Shown here one piece after another: positions 1-5,399 of a stretch of DNA of 5,399 nt. The first letter of the stretch is position 1. Each line of letters opens with the position of its first letter. The notes below the pieces were generated by a model. The model saw nothing but the letters and a program-made list of their open reading frames with translations, made no database searches and was not told the DNA's origin. Source of the stretch: JBNRMR01 sp050309705 (GTDB lineage: Bacteria; Bacillota; Clostridia; Christensenellales; UBA1750); the NCBI GenBank assembly GCA_050309705.1, contig JBNRMR010000028.1, positions 1 through 5,399 on the forward strand, in the 5' to 3' direction. Made by a program: the position numbers and the translations under genes.

Positions 1-1
1 C

Positions 2-655
2 AACAACATCCTCTACGAGTCAAAGCTTATCGGCTATCCCAAGCCTTTCAAGAACAAAGTGCGAACATTCTGCCAGAACCCAGGCGGCTTTGTCAGCCAG
101 GAAAACTATGACGAGGATCTGGCCGTGGTGAACGGGCATTCCTACAAGGAAAAGAAGTCGCAAAACACAAACCTTGCCATACTATGCTCCCATAACTTCA
201 CAGAGCCCTTCAACCAGCCCATAGCCTATGCCAAGAAGGTTGGCGAGCTGACCAATATGCTGGGTGGTGGCAGGATTTTGGTGCAGCGCTATGGCGATAT
301 TCTGGACGGAAAGCGCACATGGCAAAACGAGCTTGCGGCCTCCAACGTGCGGCCCACATTGCCTGACGCCGTTGCAGGTGACATCACCGCCGCCATGCCC
401 TATAGAGCCATGCAGAACATTTTGGGCTTCATACAGGCGGTTGACCAGGTTGTCCCCGGCTTTGCCAGCTATGAAACCTTGCTCTATTCGCCGGAGCTTA
501 AGTTTTACAGCAACAGGGTGAAGATGGACAGCGCATTCAACACCAATATAAGGAATCTTCACTGCCTGGGCGATTCCAGCGGTTGGACCCGCGGCCTGAT
601 GATGGCGTCAGTCATGGGTGTTTTGATGGGCAGGAGCCTGGCAGAAGTTCAATAG
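2..655 (+). CDS. FAD-dependent dehydrogenase, COG2509 type (C-terminal part, cut by the window start)
   Basis: The reading frame is already open at the first complete codon (position 2) and runs to TAG at 653-655, giving the last 217 residues of a longer protein. The true start and the N-terminal dinucleotide-binding fold (GxGxxG) are outside the window. The visible part matches what I know of uncharacterised FAD-dependent dehydrogenases of COG2509, which are usually about 450-550 residues. It opens with an FCxNPGG segment and a VVNGHSY stretch. A GGGRILVQRYGD segment and an RPTLPDAVAGD segment followed by MPYRAM come next. The protein closes with the flavin-contacting C-terminal signature GDSSGWTRGLMMAS. 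In family members that last motif is commonly GDGAGxTRGLxxAS, so the two serines are a mild variation. The protein is expected to be soluble, cytoplasmic and flavin-binding; the substrate is unknown. No clear hairpin terminator follows the stop codon. Family call fairly sure, function not known. Confidence 0.85.
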   Translation, partial: NNILYESKLIGYPKPFKNKVRTFCQNPGGFVSQENYDEDLAVVNGHSYKEKKSQNTNLAILCSHNFTEPFNQPIAYAKKVGELTNMLGGGRILVQRYGDILDGKRTWQNELAASNVRPTLPDAVAGDITAAMPYRAMQNILGFIQAVDQVVPGFASYETLLYSPELKFYSNRVKMDSAFNTNIRNLHCLGDSSGWTRGLMMASVMGVLMGRSLAEVQ

Positions 656-659
656 TCTT

Positions 660-690
660 TTGGCATGTGATTTCGGCGGCATTATATAAC
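660..690 (+). promoter_or_regulatory. Candidate promoter for the DUF402 gene
   Basis: TTGGCA at 660-665 differs from the -35 consensus by one base. TATAAC at 685-690 differs from the -10 consensus by one base, with a 19-base spacer, slightly long. An overlapping TATATA at 683-688 would give the ideal 17-base spacer but a poorer -10. Either choice would start the transcript about 35 bases before the ATG at 730. It lies just after the preceding stop codon, which suggests the DUF402 gene has its own promoter. Read-through from upstream cannot be excluded because no terminator separates the two genes. Confidence 0.4.
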
Positions 691-729
691 CCGTTCTCAT
701 TTGATAAGCTATAAAAATGGAGAATTAAT

Positions 730-1326
730 ATGAAACGAAAACGCTTTGACCGTGATATCTGGAATTTTGGAGACTTTCCTTACTATCAGATGCGCATTGA
801 AACCGACGGCTTTCACGGTTTGGTTTGCTTATTGAAGCTAATGAATGGAAACGCAAAGGTCGAGGGAGGTAAATATCAATATTGGGACCGACCTAAAGCC
901 GGAAAAGTGGCGATATGCGGAAAAGGAATGACATGGATGCAGCTTATCCCCGACGGCAGGCAGCACACGCTTACCGTCAAATATCTGCCCGACAATACTA
1001 TGTCCATTTGCTATATCGATATCATTGAAAGCATCGAATATGACCACGACGGCGTCGCCGTTTTCATCGATAAATATCTCGATGTGGATTTCACTGCGCA
1101 AGGGGATGTGAGCATCTATGACCGCGATGAACTGGACGAGGCGCTTGAGGCAGGAGAACTTTCAGATACGCAATATAACGCGGCACTAATAGAATGCGAT
1201 AAAGTGATTGACGAGTATTGCTCAGACATCTCAAAATCGATCGCGTTTTTCGATAAACTCCTCGCCCTTTCTTATGAAAAGATCAAAAACGGAGAGAAAC
1301 AGTTTAAACTTAATAATATAGAGTGA
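730..1326 (+). CDS. DUF402 (FomD/NtdP-like) family protein, probable phosphohydrolase
   Basis: A complete 198-residue protein from ATG 730 to TGA 1324-1326, with a GGAGA ribosome binding site at 719-723, seven bases before the start. The DUF402 core is recognisable in the C-terminal two thirds. It has an IDIIES segment (96-101), then D114-K115-Y116-L117-D118-V119-D120, then YDRDEL at 130-135, and a helical tail with the family-like GELSDTQYNAAL segment (142-152). These acidic clusters correspond to the metal-binding, catalytic region of the family. Characterised members are FomD, which hydrolyses a cytidylyl phosphonate in fosfomycin biosynthesis, and NtdP-type nucleoside tri/diphosphatases of Gram-positive bacteria. 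There is no biosynthetic cluster here, so a general nucleotide phosphohydrolase is the more likely role, but the substrate is inference. No signal peptide or membrane segment is visible; cytoplasmic. The gene is visibly richer in A/T codons than its neighbours. Family call good, reaction uncertain. Confidence 0.75.
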   Translation: MKRKRFDRDIWNFGDFPYYQMRIETDGFHGLVCLLKLMNGNAKVEGGKYQYWDRPKAGKVAICGKGMTWMQLIPDGRQHTLTVKYLPDNTMSICYIDIIESIEYDHDGVAVFIDKYLDVDFTAQGDVSIYDRDELDEALEAGELSDTQYNAALIECDKVIDEYCSDISKSIAFFDKLLALSYEKIKNGEKQFKLNNIE

Positions 1327-1348
1327 AATTTAGTATTTTTCATTGCGC

Positions 1349-1377
1349 TTTACAAACAATATTGAAAAGTGTATAAT
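1349..1377 (+). promoter_or_regulatory. Promoter of the T-box leader and ileS
   Basis: TTTACA at 1349-1354 (one mismatch to TTGACA) and a perfect TATAAT at 1372-1377 are separated by exactly 17 bases. This is the best promoter in the window. Transcription would start near A1384 or A1385, just before the first elements of the T-box leader, leaving a leader of about 345 bases before the ileS ATG. Its position between the DUF402 stop and the leader shows that ileS is transcribed from its own promoter. Confidence 0.85.
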
Positions 1378-1640
1378 AATATGAATTAAGCTGGCCAAGG
1401 GTCGGTTTATATCAACTGCTGTGAAGGGAACGGCATTCCTCAAAACGCTTTTGCAGAGAGCCGCGCAGGGTGGAAAGCGGCAGGGCGCGGGGAGGGCGGA
1501 TCATCCCGGAGCTACTTGCCTGAAAATCCTCACCGGAGAGGATCTCAGGGCGGGCGTTTCCCGCGTTAAGGGGCGTTGAGCCTTTCTGCGTCATGGCTTT
1601 CGTTTTCAAACTGGCGAAAACAAGGCGTAAAAAGGAAAAA

Positions 1641-1668
1641 CAGGTGGTACCACGGCACATCCGTCCTG
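1641..1668 (+). promoter_or_regulatory. T-box antiterminator with tRNA-acceptor-binding bulge
   Basis: Helix A1 is CAGG 1641-1644 with CCTG 1665-1668. The seven-base bulge TGGTACC (1645-1651) is the canonical UGGNACC. Helix A2 is ACGG 1652-1655 with CCGT 1661-1664. The bulge bases UGGU can pair with a tRNA 3' end reading ACCA, which fits the A discriminator base of tRNA-Ile. Forming this structure uses bases 1654-1661, which the terminator stem also needs, so the two are mutually exclusive. Confidence 0.9.
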
Positions 1669-1688
1669 ACAGATGTGCCTTTTTATTT
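1654..1688 (+). terminator. Regulated intrinsic terminator of the T-box leader
   Basis: GGCACATC (1654-1661) pairs perfectly with GATGTGCC (1672-1679), closing a ten-base loop. It is followed by five T's at 1680-1684, then ATTT. This is a classical intrinsic terminator placed before the ileS ribosome binding site. It shares bases with the antiterminator and is expected to form when tRNA-Ile is charged, ending transcription before ileS. Confidence 0.92.
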
Positions 1689-1728
1689 ACTTTTATGAAA
1701 CAAAAGGCAGCAGCAAAGGGGAGTTTTT

Positions 1729-4700
1729 ATGTATAAGCAGGTTTCCACAAGTCTTGATTTCGTCGCCCGCGAAGAAGAAATCATGGAGTTTTGGCAGCAA
1801 AACAACATTTTTAAAAAATGCATGGAGCTGAACAAGGGGCAAGAGACCTTCACCTTCTACGACGGCCCGCCAACCGCAAACGGCAAGCCCCACGCGGGCC
1901 ATTTGATCACCCGCGCTTTTAAGGATATCTACCCCCGCTTCCACACCATGAAGGGCCGCTATGTCCTTCGCAAGGCCGGCTGGGACACCCATGGCCTGCC
2001 TGTGGAGCTGGAGGTTGAAAAGGCTCTGGGCATAGACAGCAAGCATGAGATCGAGGAATACGGCATTGAAAAGTTCATAGAAAAATGCAAGGAAAGCGTC
2101 TGGGTCTACAAGGAGCAATGGGAGAAGATGAGCGAGCGCATCGGCTTTTGGGCCGATATGGAAAACCCCTATGTTACCTATGAAAATGATTATATCGAGT
2201 CCATCTGGTGGTCGCTGAAAAAGATTGCCGAAAAAGGCCTTCTCTACAAAGGTCACAAGGTTGTGCCCTATTGCCCCCGCTGCGGCACATCCCTCTCCTC
2301 CCATGAGGTGGCGCAGGGCTATAAGGATGTCACCGACACTTCGGTTTACGTCAAGTTCCCGGTTAAAGGCAAAGAAAAGACATATCTTCTGGCCTGGACC
2401 ACCACCCCATGGACACTCCCCTCCAACGTGGCGCTGACTGTCAACGCCAAGGAGGACTACGCCACCGTCACCTGCCACGATGAAACATATATCATGGCCA
2501 AAGCGCTGCTGGACGGCGTTCTGGGCGAAGGGCATTATGAAACGCAGTCAGTCTGCAAGGGCGCAGATCTTATTGGCATGGACTATGAGCGCCTCTTTGA
2601 CTTTGCCGGCGAAACAAAAGAGCGGGGCTGGTATGTGGTTGCCGATGATTATGTCACTCTGTCCGACGGCACAGGCATAGTCCACTGCGCACCCGCTTTC
2701 GGCGAGGACGACGCCAGAGTCGGCCGCAAATACGAGCTTCCCTTTGTGCAGCTTGTAAACGGCGAGGGCAACTTCATCCCCGGCACAGGCTTCATCGAGG
2801 GGCTGTTCGTAAAGGATGCCGACGCGCCAATACTTGATGATCTTAAAAACAGCGGCCTTTCGCTAAAGACCCAGGAGTATGAGCACAACTATCCCTTCTG
2901 CTGGCGCTGCGACACGCCCCTGATATACTACGCCACAGACACCTGGTTCATCGCCATGAGCAAGGTGAAGGATCTGCTGGTGAAGAACAACCACTCCATC
3001 AACTGGATGCCGGACAACATCAAGCATGGCCGCATGGGCAAGTTCGTTGAAAACGTGCTGGACTGGGGCCTTTCCAGAAGCCGCTACTGGGGCACGCCTC
3101 TGCCCGTGTGGGAATGCGGCTGCGGCCACTTCCACACCATCGGTTCCATAGCGGAGCTGAAGGAAAGATGCCAAAATGTGCCGGACGACATCGAGCTGCA
3201 CCGCCCCTACATCGATGGCCTGACGATGGAGTGCGACAAGTGCGGCGGAGAGATGCGCCGTGTTCTGGATGTCATCGACTGCTGGTACGACAGCGGCTCC
3301 ATGCCCTTTGCTCAATGGCACTACCCCTTTGAGAATAAAGAGATATTCGAAAAGCACTTTCCGGCCCAGTTTATATCCGAAGCAATGGACCAGACTCGTG
3401 GTTGGTTTTACACAATGCTGGCCATATCCACGCTGCTTTTTGAAAAGTCATCCTATGAAAACTGCCTGGTGCTGGGCCTTGTCGCCGACAAGGATGGCCG
3501 TAAGATGAGCAAGCACCTTGGCAACGGCATCGATCCCTGGGACGCTCTGAACGGCCAGGGCGCCGATGCTGTCCGCTGGTATTTCTATGTGGGCAGCGCA
3601 CCATGGATGCCCTCCAGGTTCTCCTTTGAGTCCGTCTCTGAGGCTCAGCGCAAATATATGGGCACCCTTTGGAACACATACGCATTCTTTGTTCTTTACG
3701 CCAACATCGACAGCTTTGACGCCACGAAGTATCAGCTTGACCATAGCAAGCTGGGGCTCATGGACAGATGGGTCCTTTCCCGGCTGAACACTCTGGTGAA
3801 GCAGGTGGACGAGAACATGGAAAAATATAACGCCACCGACAGCGCAAGGGCCATGAATAACTTCGTGGATGAACTGTCAAACTGGTATGTTCGCACCGGA
3901 AGAGAGCGTTTCTGGGCCAGCGGAATGGAGCAGGACAAGATAAACGCCTACATGACCCTGTACACCGTTTTGGTCACCATGGCGAAGCTGACTGCCCCCT
4001 TCACCCCCTTCATGGCCGAGCAGATATACCGCAACCTAGTCTGCGAAATCGATAAGACTGCGCCGGAAAGCGTTCACTTCTGCTCCTTCCCCAAGTCGGA
4101 CGCCTCCCTTATCGACGAGGCCCTTGAAAAGGACATGGACGTGGTCCTTCGGGCAGTCTCACTGGGCCGCGCCGCCAGAAACAGCGCCGCCATAAAGAAC
4201 CGCCAGCCCCTTTCGCTGATGTATATCAGCGGCACGCAAGGACTGCCGGAGGGTTATCTTGATATAATCAAAGGCGAACTGAACGTGAAGGATGTGCGCT
4301 TCGTCAGCGACGCCAGGGCCTTCACCACCTATAATGTGAAGCCCCAGCTTCGCACTGTCGGCCCCAAATACGGCAAGCAGGTGGGCGCGATCGGCAAATA
4401 TCTAGCCCAGGCGGATGGCAACGATGTGGTGGACTCTCTGGACGAAAAAGGCTCCTTCGAGTTTGAGCTGGGCGGCGCATCTATAAACCTCACCCGTGAT
4501 GATCTTCTTCTTGAAAAGACTCAGAAAGCGGGGTTTATGGCCGAATCCGACAGGGATATGACCGCCATTTTGGACACGAACCTAAGCAAAGAGCTGATAG
4601 ACGAAGGCTATGTGCGTGAGCTGGTCAGCAAAATTCAGACCATGCGCAAGGAAGCCGGCTTTAACGTGATGGATAAGATCACAGTGCGCATAAGCGCGGG

Positions 4701-4854
4701 CGAGGAGCTGTCGGCCGTTGCGCAGGCAGCCTCCGGCGAGATCATGGGCGATGTCATGGCCCTTTCCCTTGAAACCGGAGCTGTTGACGAAAGCGGCTAT
4801 GTGAAAAAATGGGATATCAATGGCCTGGAAGCCGAGATATCAGTGAAAAGATAG
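1729..4854 (+). CDS. ileS: Isoleucyl-tRNA synthetase, type 2 (eukaryote-like)
   Basis: Charges tRNA-Ile with isoleucine in the cytoplasm (class I synthetase). The frame is unbroken for 1041 codons, a usual length for the type 2 enzyme. ATG 1729 is set by GGGGAG at 1718-1723, five bases upstream, and by the family N-terminus. The first ATP signature is HAGH (55-58) in GPPTANGKPHAGH; the second is KMSKH (592-596) in DGRKMSKH. The inserted editing domain has the threonine-rich TTTPWTLPSN (224-233) and GTGIVHCAPAFGEDD (314-328), where D328 is in the place of the editing aspartate. Two probable zinc sites are C182/C185 with C391/C394, and C463/C465 with C502/C505. The anticodon-binding region (about 640-820) includes DRWVLSRLN and NWYVRTGRERFW. 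The C-terminal part (about 850-1041) resembles the DUF5915-like extension and has no cysteine cluster, unlike the C-terminal zinc finger of type 1 enzymes. Type 2 enzymes are known for low sensitivity to mupirocin; resistance here is inferred. Regulated by the upstream T-box. Confidence 0.98.
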   Translation: MYKQVSTSLDFVAREEEIMEFWQQNNIFKKCMELNKGQETFTFYDGPPTANGKPHAGHLITRAFKDIYPRFHTMKGRYVLRKAGWDTHGLPVELEVEKALGIDSKHEIEEYGIEKFIEKCKESVWVYKEQWEKMSERIGFWADMENPYVTYENDYIESIWWSLKKIAEKGLLYKGHKVVPYCPRCGTSLSSHEVAQGYKDVTDTSVYVKFPVKGKEKTYLLAWTTTPWTLPSNVALTVNAKEDYATVTCHDETYIMAKALLDGVLGEGHYETQSVCKGADLIGMDYERLFDFAGETKERGWYVVADDYVTLSDGTGIVHCAPAFGEDDARVGRKYELPFVQLVNGEGNFIPGTGFIEGLFVKDADAPILDDLKNSGLSLKTQEYEHNYPFCWRCDTPLIYYATDTWFIAMSKVKDLLVKNNHSINWMPDNIKHGRMGKFVENVLDWGLSRSRYWGTPLPVWECGCGHFHTIGSIAELKERCQNVPDDIELHRPYIDGLTMECDKCGGEMRRVLDVIDCWYDSGSMPFAQWHYPFENKEIFEKHFPAQFISEAMDQTRGWFYTMLAISTLLFEKSSYENCLVLGLVADKDGRKMSKHLGNGIDPWDALNGQGADAVRWYFYVGSAPWMPSRFSFESVSEAQRKYMGTLWNTYAFFVLYANIDSFDATKYQLDHSKLGLMDRWVLSRLNTLVKQVDENMEKYNATDSARAMNNFVDELSNWYVRTGRERFWASGMEQDKINAYMTLYTVLVTMAKLTAPFTPFMAEQIYRNLVCEIDKTAPESVHFCSFPKSDASLIDEALEKDMDVVLRAVSLGRAARNSAAIKNRQPLSLMYISGTQGLPEGYLDIIKGELNVKDVRFVSDARAFTTYNVKPQLRTVGPKYGKQVGAIGKYLAQADGNDVVDSLDEKGSFEFELGGASINLTRDDLLLEKTQKAGFMAESDRDMTAILDTNLSKELIDEGYVRELVSKIQTMRKEAGFNVMDKITVRISAGEELSAVAQAASGEIMGDVMALSLETGAVDESGYVKKWDINGLEAEISVKR

Positions 4855-4860
4855 CTATTT

Positions 4861-4886
4861 CAAAGGAACGAATCTTCATTCCTTTG
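4861..4886 (+). repeat. Inverted repeat (hairpin) just after ileS
   Basis: CAAAGGAA (4861-4868) pairs perfectly with TTCCTTTG (4879-4886) across a ten-base loop, six bases after the ileS stop. The position suits a transcript end. However, the next run of T's (4898-4902) begins eleven bases beyond the stem, so it is not a canonical intrinsic terminator. It may be a weak terminator or a 3'-end stabilising hairpin. A small inner alternative, GAAT/ATTC around CTTC (4870-4881), competes with it. Confidence 0.45.
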
Positions 4887-4889
4887 GGG

Positions 4890-4954
4890 CTGCATGGTTT
4901 TTATGTTTCGCTTTGCTTAACGCCTGGAAAATCATGCAGGTAGGGAAGAAAAAT
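4890..4954 (+). repeat. Degenerate tandem repeat unit, copy 1, with internal hairpin
   Basis: The unit is bounded by CTGCAT (4890-4895) and ATGCAG (4934-4939), has GCTTTGCTTAACGC inside (4910-4923), and is followed by AAAAATC (4949-4955). It folds into a long hairpin: 4890-4902 pairs with 4927-4939 over 13 base pairs with two G-T pairs, leaving a 24-base loop. A second copy follows directly. I do not recognise the element. No open reading frame of note runs through it. Confidence 0.5.
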
Positions 4955-5024
4955 CTGCATTTTCCTTCCGCTCGCACGAAGCTTTTGCTTATATCTGTAA
5001 ACGCTATGCAGATATAGTAAAAAT
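4955..5024 (+). repeat. Degenerate tandem repeat unit, copy 2, with internal hairpin
   Basis: The unit repeats the order of copy 1: CTGCAT (4955-4960), GCTTTTGCTTA (4981-4991), AAACGCT (4999-5005), ATGCAG (5006-5011), then AAAAATC (around 5019-5025). The sequence between these blocks has diverged. Its strongest hairpin is different from that of copy 1: TATATCTG (4990-4997) with CAGATATA (5009-5016). The CTGCAT plus TTTCC at its start (4955-4965) can also pair with GGAAAA..ATGCAG (4926-4939) of copy 1. It ends about 35 bases before the start of the downstream gene. Confidence 0.45.
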
Positions 5025-5044
5025 CACTTTACTTCGCGTCAATG

Positions 5045-5051
5045 AAAGGAG
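5045..5051 (+). promoter_or_regulatory. Ribosome binding site that decides a TTG start
   Basis: AAAGGAG lies seven bases before TTG 5059-5061. It is a near-perfect match to the anti-Shine-Dalgarno sequence, and no ATG or GTG in this frame lies nearby with comparable spacing. The GTG at 5080 has no such site. The TTG start also restores the family-like N-terminus MAKFE. Confidence 0.8.
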
Positions 5052-5058
5052 CCTGGTT

Positions 5059-5397
5059 TTGGCAAAGTTTGAAAGAAAGGTGAAGGGCAATTATGCCCAG
5101 ATCAGCAGCAGTCTTAATTCGGCGGTCTTGAACTCCGGCGTCAGCGTCAATCTGGTTGATTCCAGCCGCATAAGCGTCGGCGATACCGAGATAATGATAA
5201 GGGTCTATGACAAATATTACGCCCGCAACGGCAACCGCGCCAGCCTCACTCTAACTGTCGCCGGAAACAGCGATGAAACCTATGTGAGCGCCATCGGGGC
5301 GGGCGGCGGCAGCGGCACTTTCTTTAACTTTTCCTGGGGCGCGGAGGGCGATTTTGTCGAAACCGTCGCCAGCGCAATGAGGAGCATGGGGTACTGA
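5059..5397 (+). CDS. DUF6054-like small protein of unknown function
   Basis: A complete 112-residue protein from TTG 5059 to TGA 5395-5397. From memory it resembles the DUF6054 family of small clostridial proteins. The shared features are an MAKFE start with a KGNY turn, an N-terminal helix followed by LNSGVSVNLVDSS (24-36), a VRVYxxY-like segment (IRVYDKYY, 47-54), GNRASLTLTV (58-67), and a glycine-rich stretch SAIGAGGGSGTFF (77-89). No signal peptide, membrane segment or catalytic motif is visible; it looks like a small soluble alpha/beta protein. No function is established for this family as far as I know. It follows the repeat-bearing gap, and no convincing promoter is seen directly upstream. 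A TATAGT at 5013-5018 resembles a -10 box but lacks a well-spaced -35. A further gene may begin at the overlapping ATG 5397. Confidence 0.7.
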   Translation: MAKFERKVKGNYAQISSSLNSAVLNSGVSVNLVDSSRISVGDTEIMIRVYDKYYARNGNRASLTLTVAGNSDETYVSAIGAGGGSGTFFNFSWGAEGDFVETVASAMRSMGY

Positions 5398-5399
5398 TG

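Larger units (their letters stand above)
1384..1690 (+). ncRNA. T-box riboswitch leader, isoleucine-specific (AUC specifier)
   Basis: The leader senses uncharged tRNA-Ile and controls transcription into ileS. Stem I can be drawn by hand. GCT 1418-1420 pairs with AGC 1510-1512. A GTGAA/GG asymmetric loop follows, resembling the GA (kink-turn) motif. GGGA 1426-1429 pairs with TCCC 1504-1507, then comes the specifier loop, then CCTC 1438-1441 with GAGG 1492-1495. The distal end has the conserved AGAGAG (1455-1460), stem GCCGC/GCGGC (1460-1464/1477-1481) and GGTG at 1469-1472 followed by GAAA. The specifier is ATC at 1500-1502 followed by purine A1503, the same geometry as in the known glyQS T-box, and it matches the GAU anticodon of tRNA-Ile. 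A stem II-like hairpin lies at 1519-1549 (CCTGA/TCAGG and ATCCTC/GAGGAT). Stem III is GCGGG/CCCGC at 1550-1564, followed by GTTA. The T-box sequence is at 1642-1655. The pairings are manual; class and specificity are well supported. Confidence 0.95.

Noticed and set aside
182..562. Minus-strand open frame opposite the dehydrogenase gene
   Set aside because: The plus-strand frame contains a recognisable family signature; the opposite frame has none and no credible ribosome binding site.
1324..1342. Possible terminator after the DUF402 gene (TGAAA / TTTCA)
   Set aside because: Only five weak A/T-rich pairs with no GC stem; not convincing.
1695..1736. Short ATG frame just before ileS (13 codons) as a possible leader peptide
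   Set aside because: It has no ribosome binding site, overlaps the ileS start, and has no run of isoleucine codons. The T-box already explains the regulation.
1693..2535. Long open frame (280 codons) on the minus strand over the 5' part of ileS
   Set aside because: It lies entirely opposite the ileS leader end and highly conserved ileS codons, has no family resemblance, and is a usual by-product of GC-biased third positions in ileS. Other antisense and off-frame openings inside ileS were rejected for the same reason.
4985..5018. Promoter for the DUF6054-like gene (TTGCTT ... TATAGT)
   Set aside because: The -10-like TATAGT is fair, but the -35-like TTGCTT is 22 bases away, and both lie in a hairpin of the repeat, so support is too weak.
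4890..5024. CRISPR array
   Set aside because: There are only two diverged units, with no identical repeats and no uniform spacers.
4855..5058. tRNA or other standard RNA gene in the gap after ileS
   Set aside because: No cloverleaf with TTCRA-type T-loop and 3' CCA end could be found by eye; the pairings are simple hairpins.

Overview
The window reads as a stretch of chromosome from a member of the Firmicutes, most likely class Clostridia, perhaps from a gut lineage. The evidence is a T-box leader in front of an aminoacyl-tRNA synthetase gene, strong AGGAG-type ribosome binding sites, A-factor-like promoters, a TTG start, and a eukaryote-like (type 2) isoleucyl-tRNA synthetase. Base composition is moderate to GC-rich in the two longest genes. 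The organism assignment is inference from gene types, not from a database match.

Layout, all on the plus strand. (1) 2-655: the C-terminal part of an FAD-dependent dehydrogenase of the COG2509 type, whose N-terminal half lies before the window. (2) 656-729: a short gap with a candidate promoter. (3) 730-1326: a 198-residue DUF402 (FomD/NtdP-like) protein, probably a small metal-dependent phosphohydrolase of unknown substrate. (4) 1327-1728: a strong promoter followed by a complete T-box riboswitch of the isoleucine type (AUC specifier, T-box bulge, antiterminator and competing terminator). (5) 1729-4854: ileS, complete and intact, 1041 residues. (6) 4855-5058: a non-coding gap holding a hairpin and a tandem, degenerate duplication of a unit bounded by CTGCAT...ATGCAG. 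(7) 5059-5397: a complete 112-residue protein resembling the DUF6054 family, starting at TTG.

The only clear functional unit is leader plus ileS: uncharged tRNA-Ile reads the AUC specifier, the antiterminator forms, and ileS is transcribed. The flanking genes look like independent transcription units and show no obvious pathway link to ileS. I see no mobile element, CRISPR array, phage gene, rRNA or tRNA gene. I do not see an obvious new multi-gene system. The least explained stretch is the repeat-bearing gap at 4861-5024.
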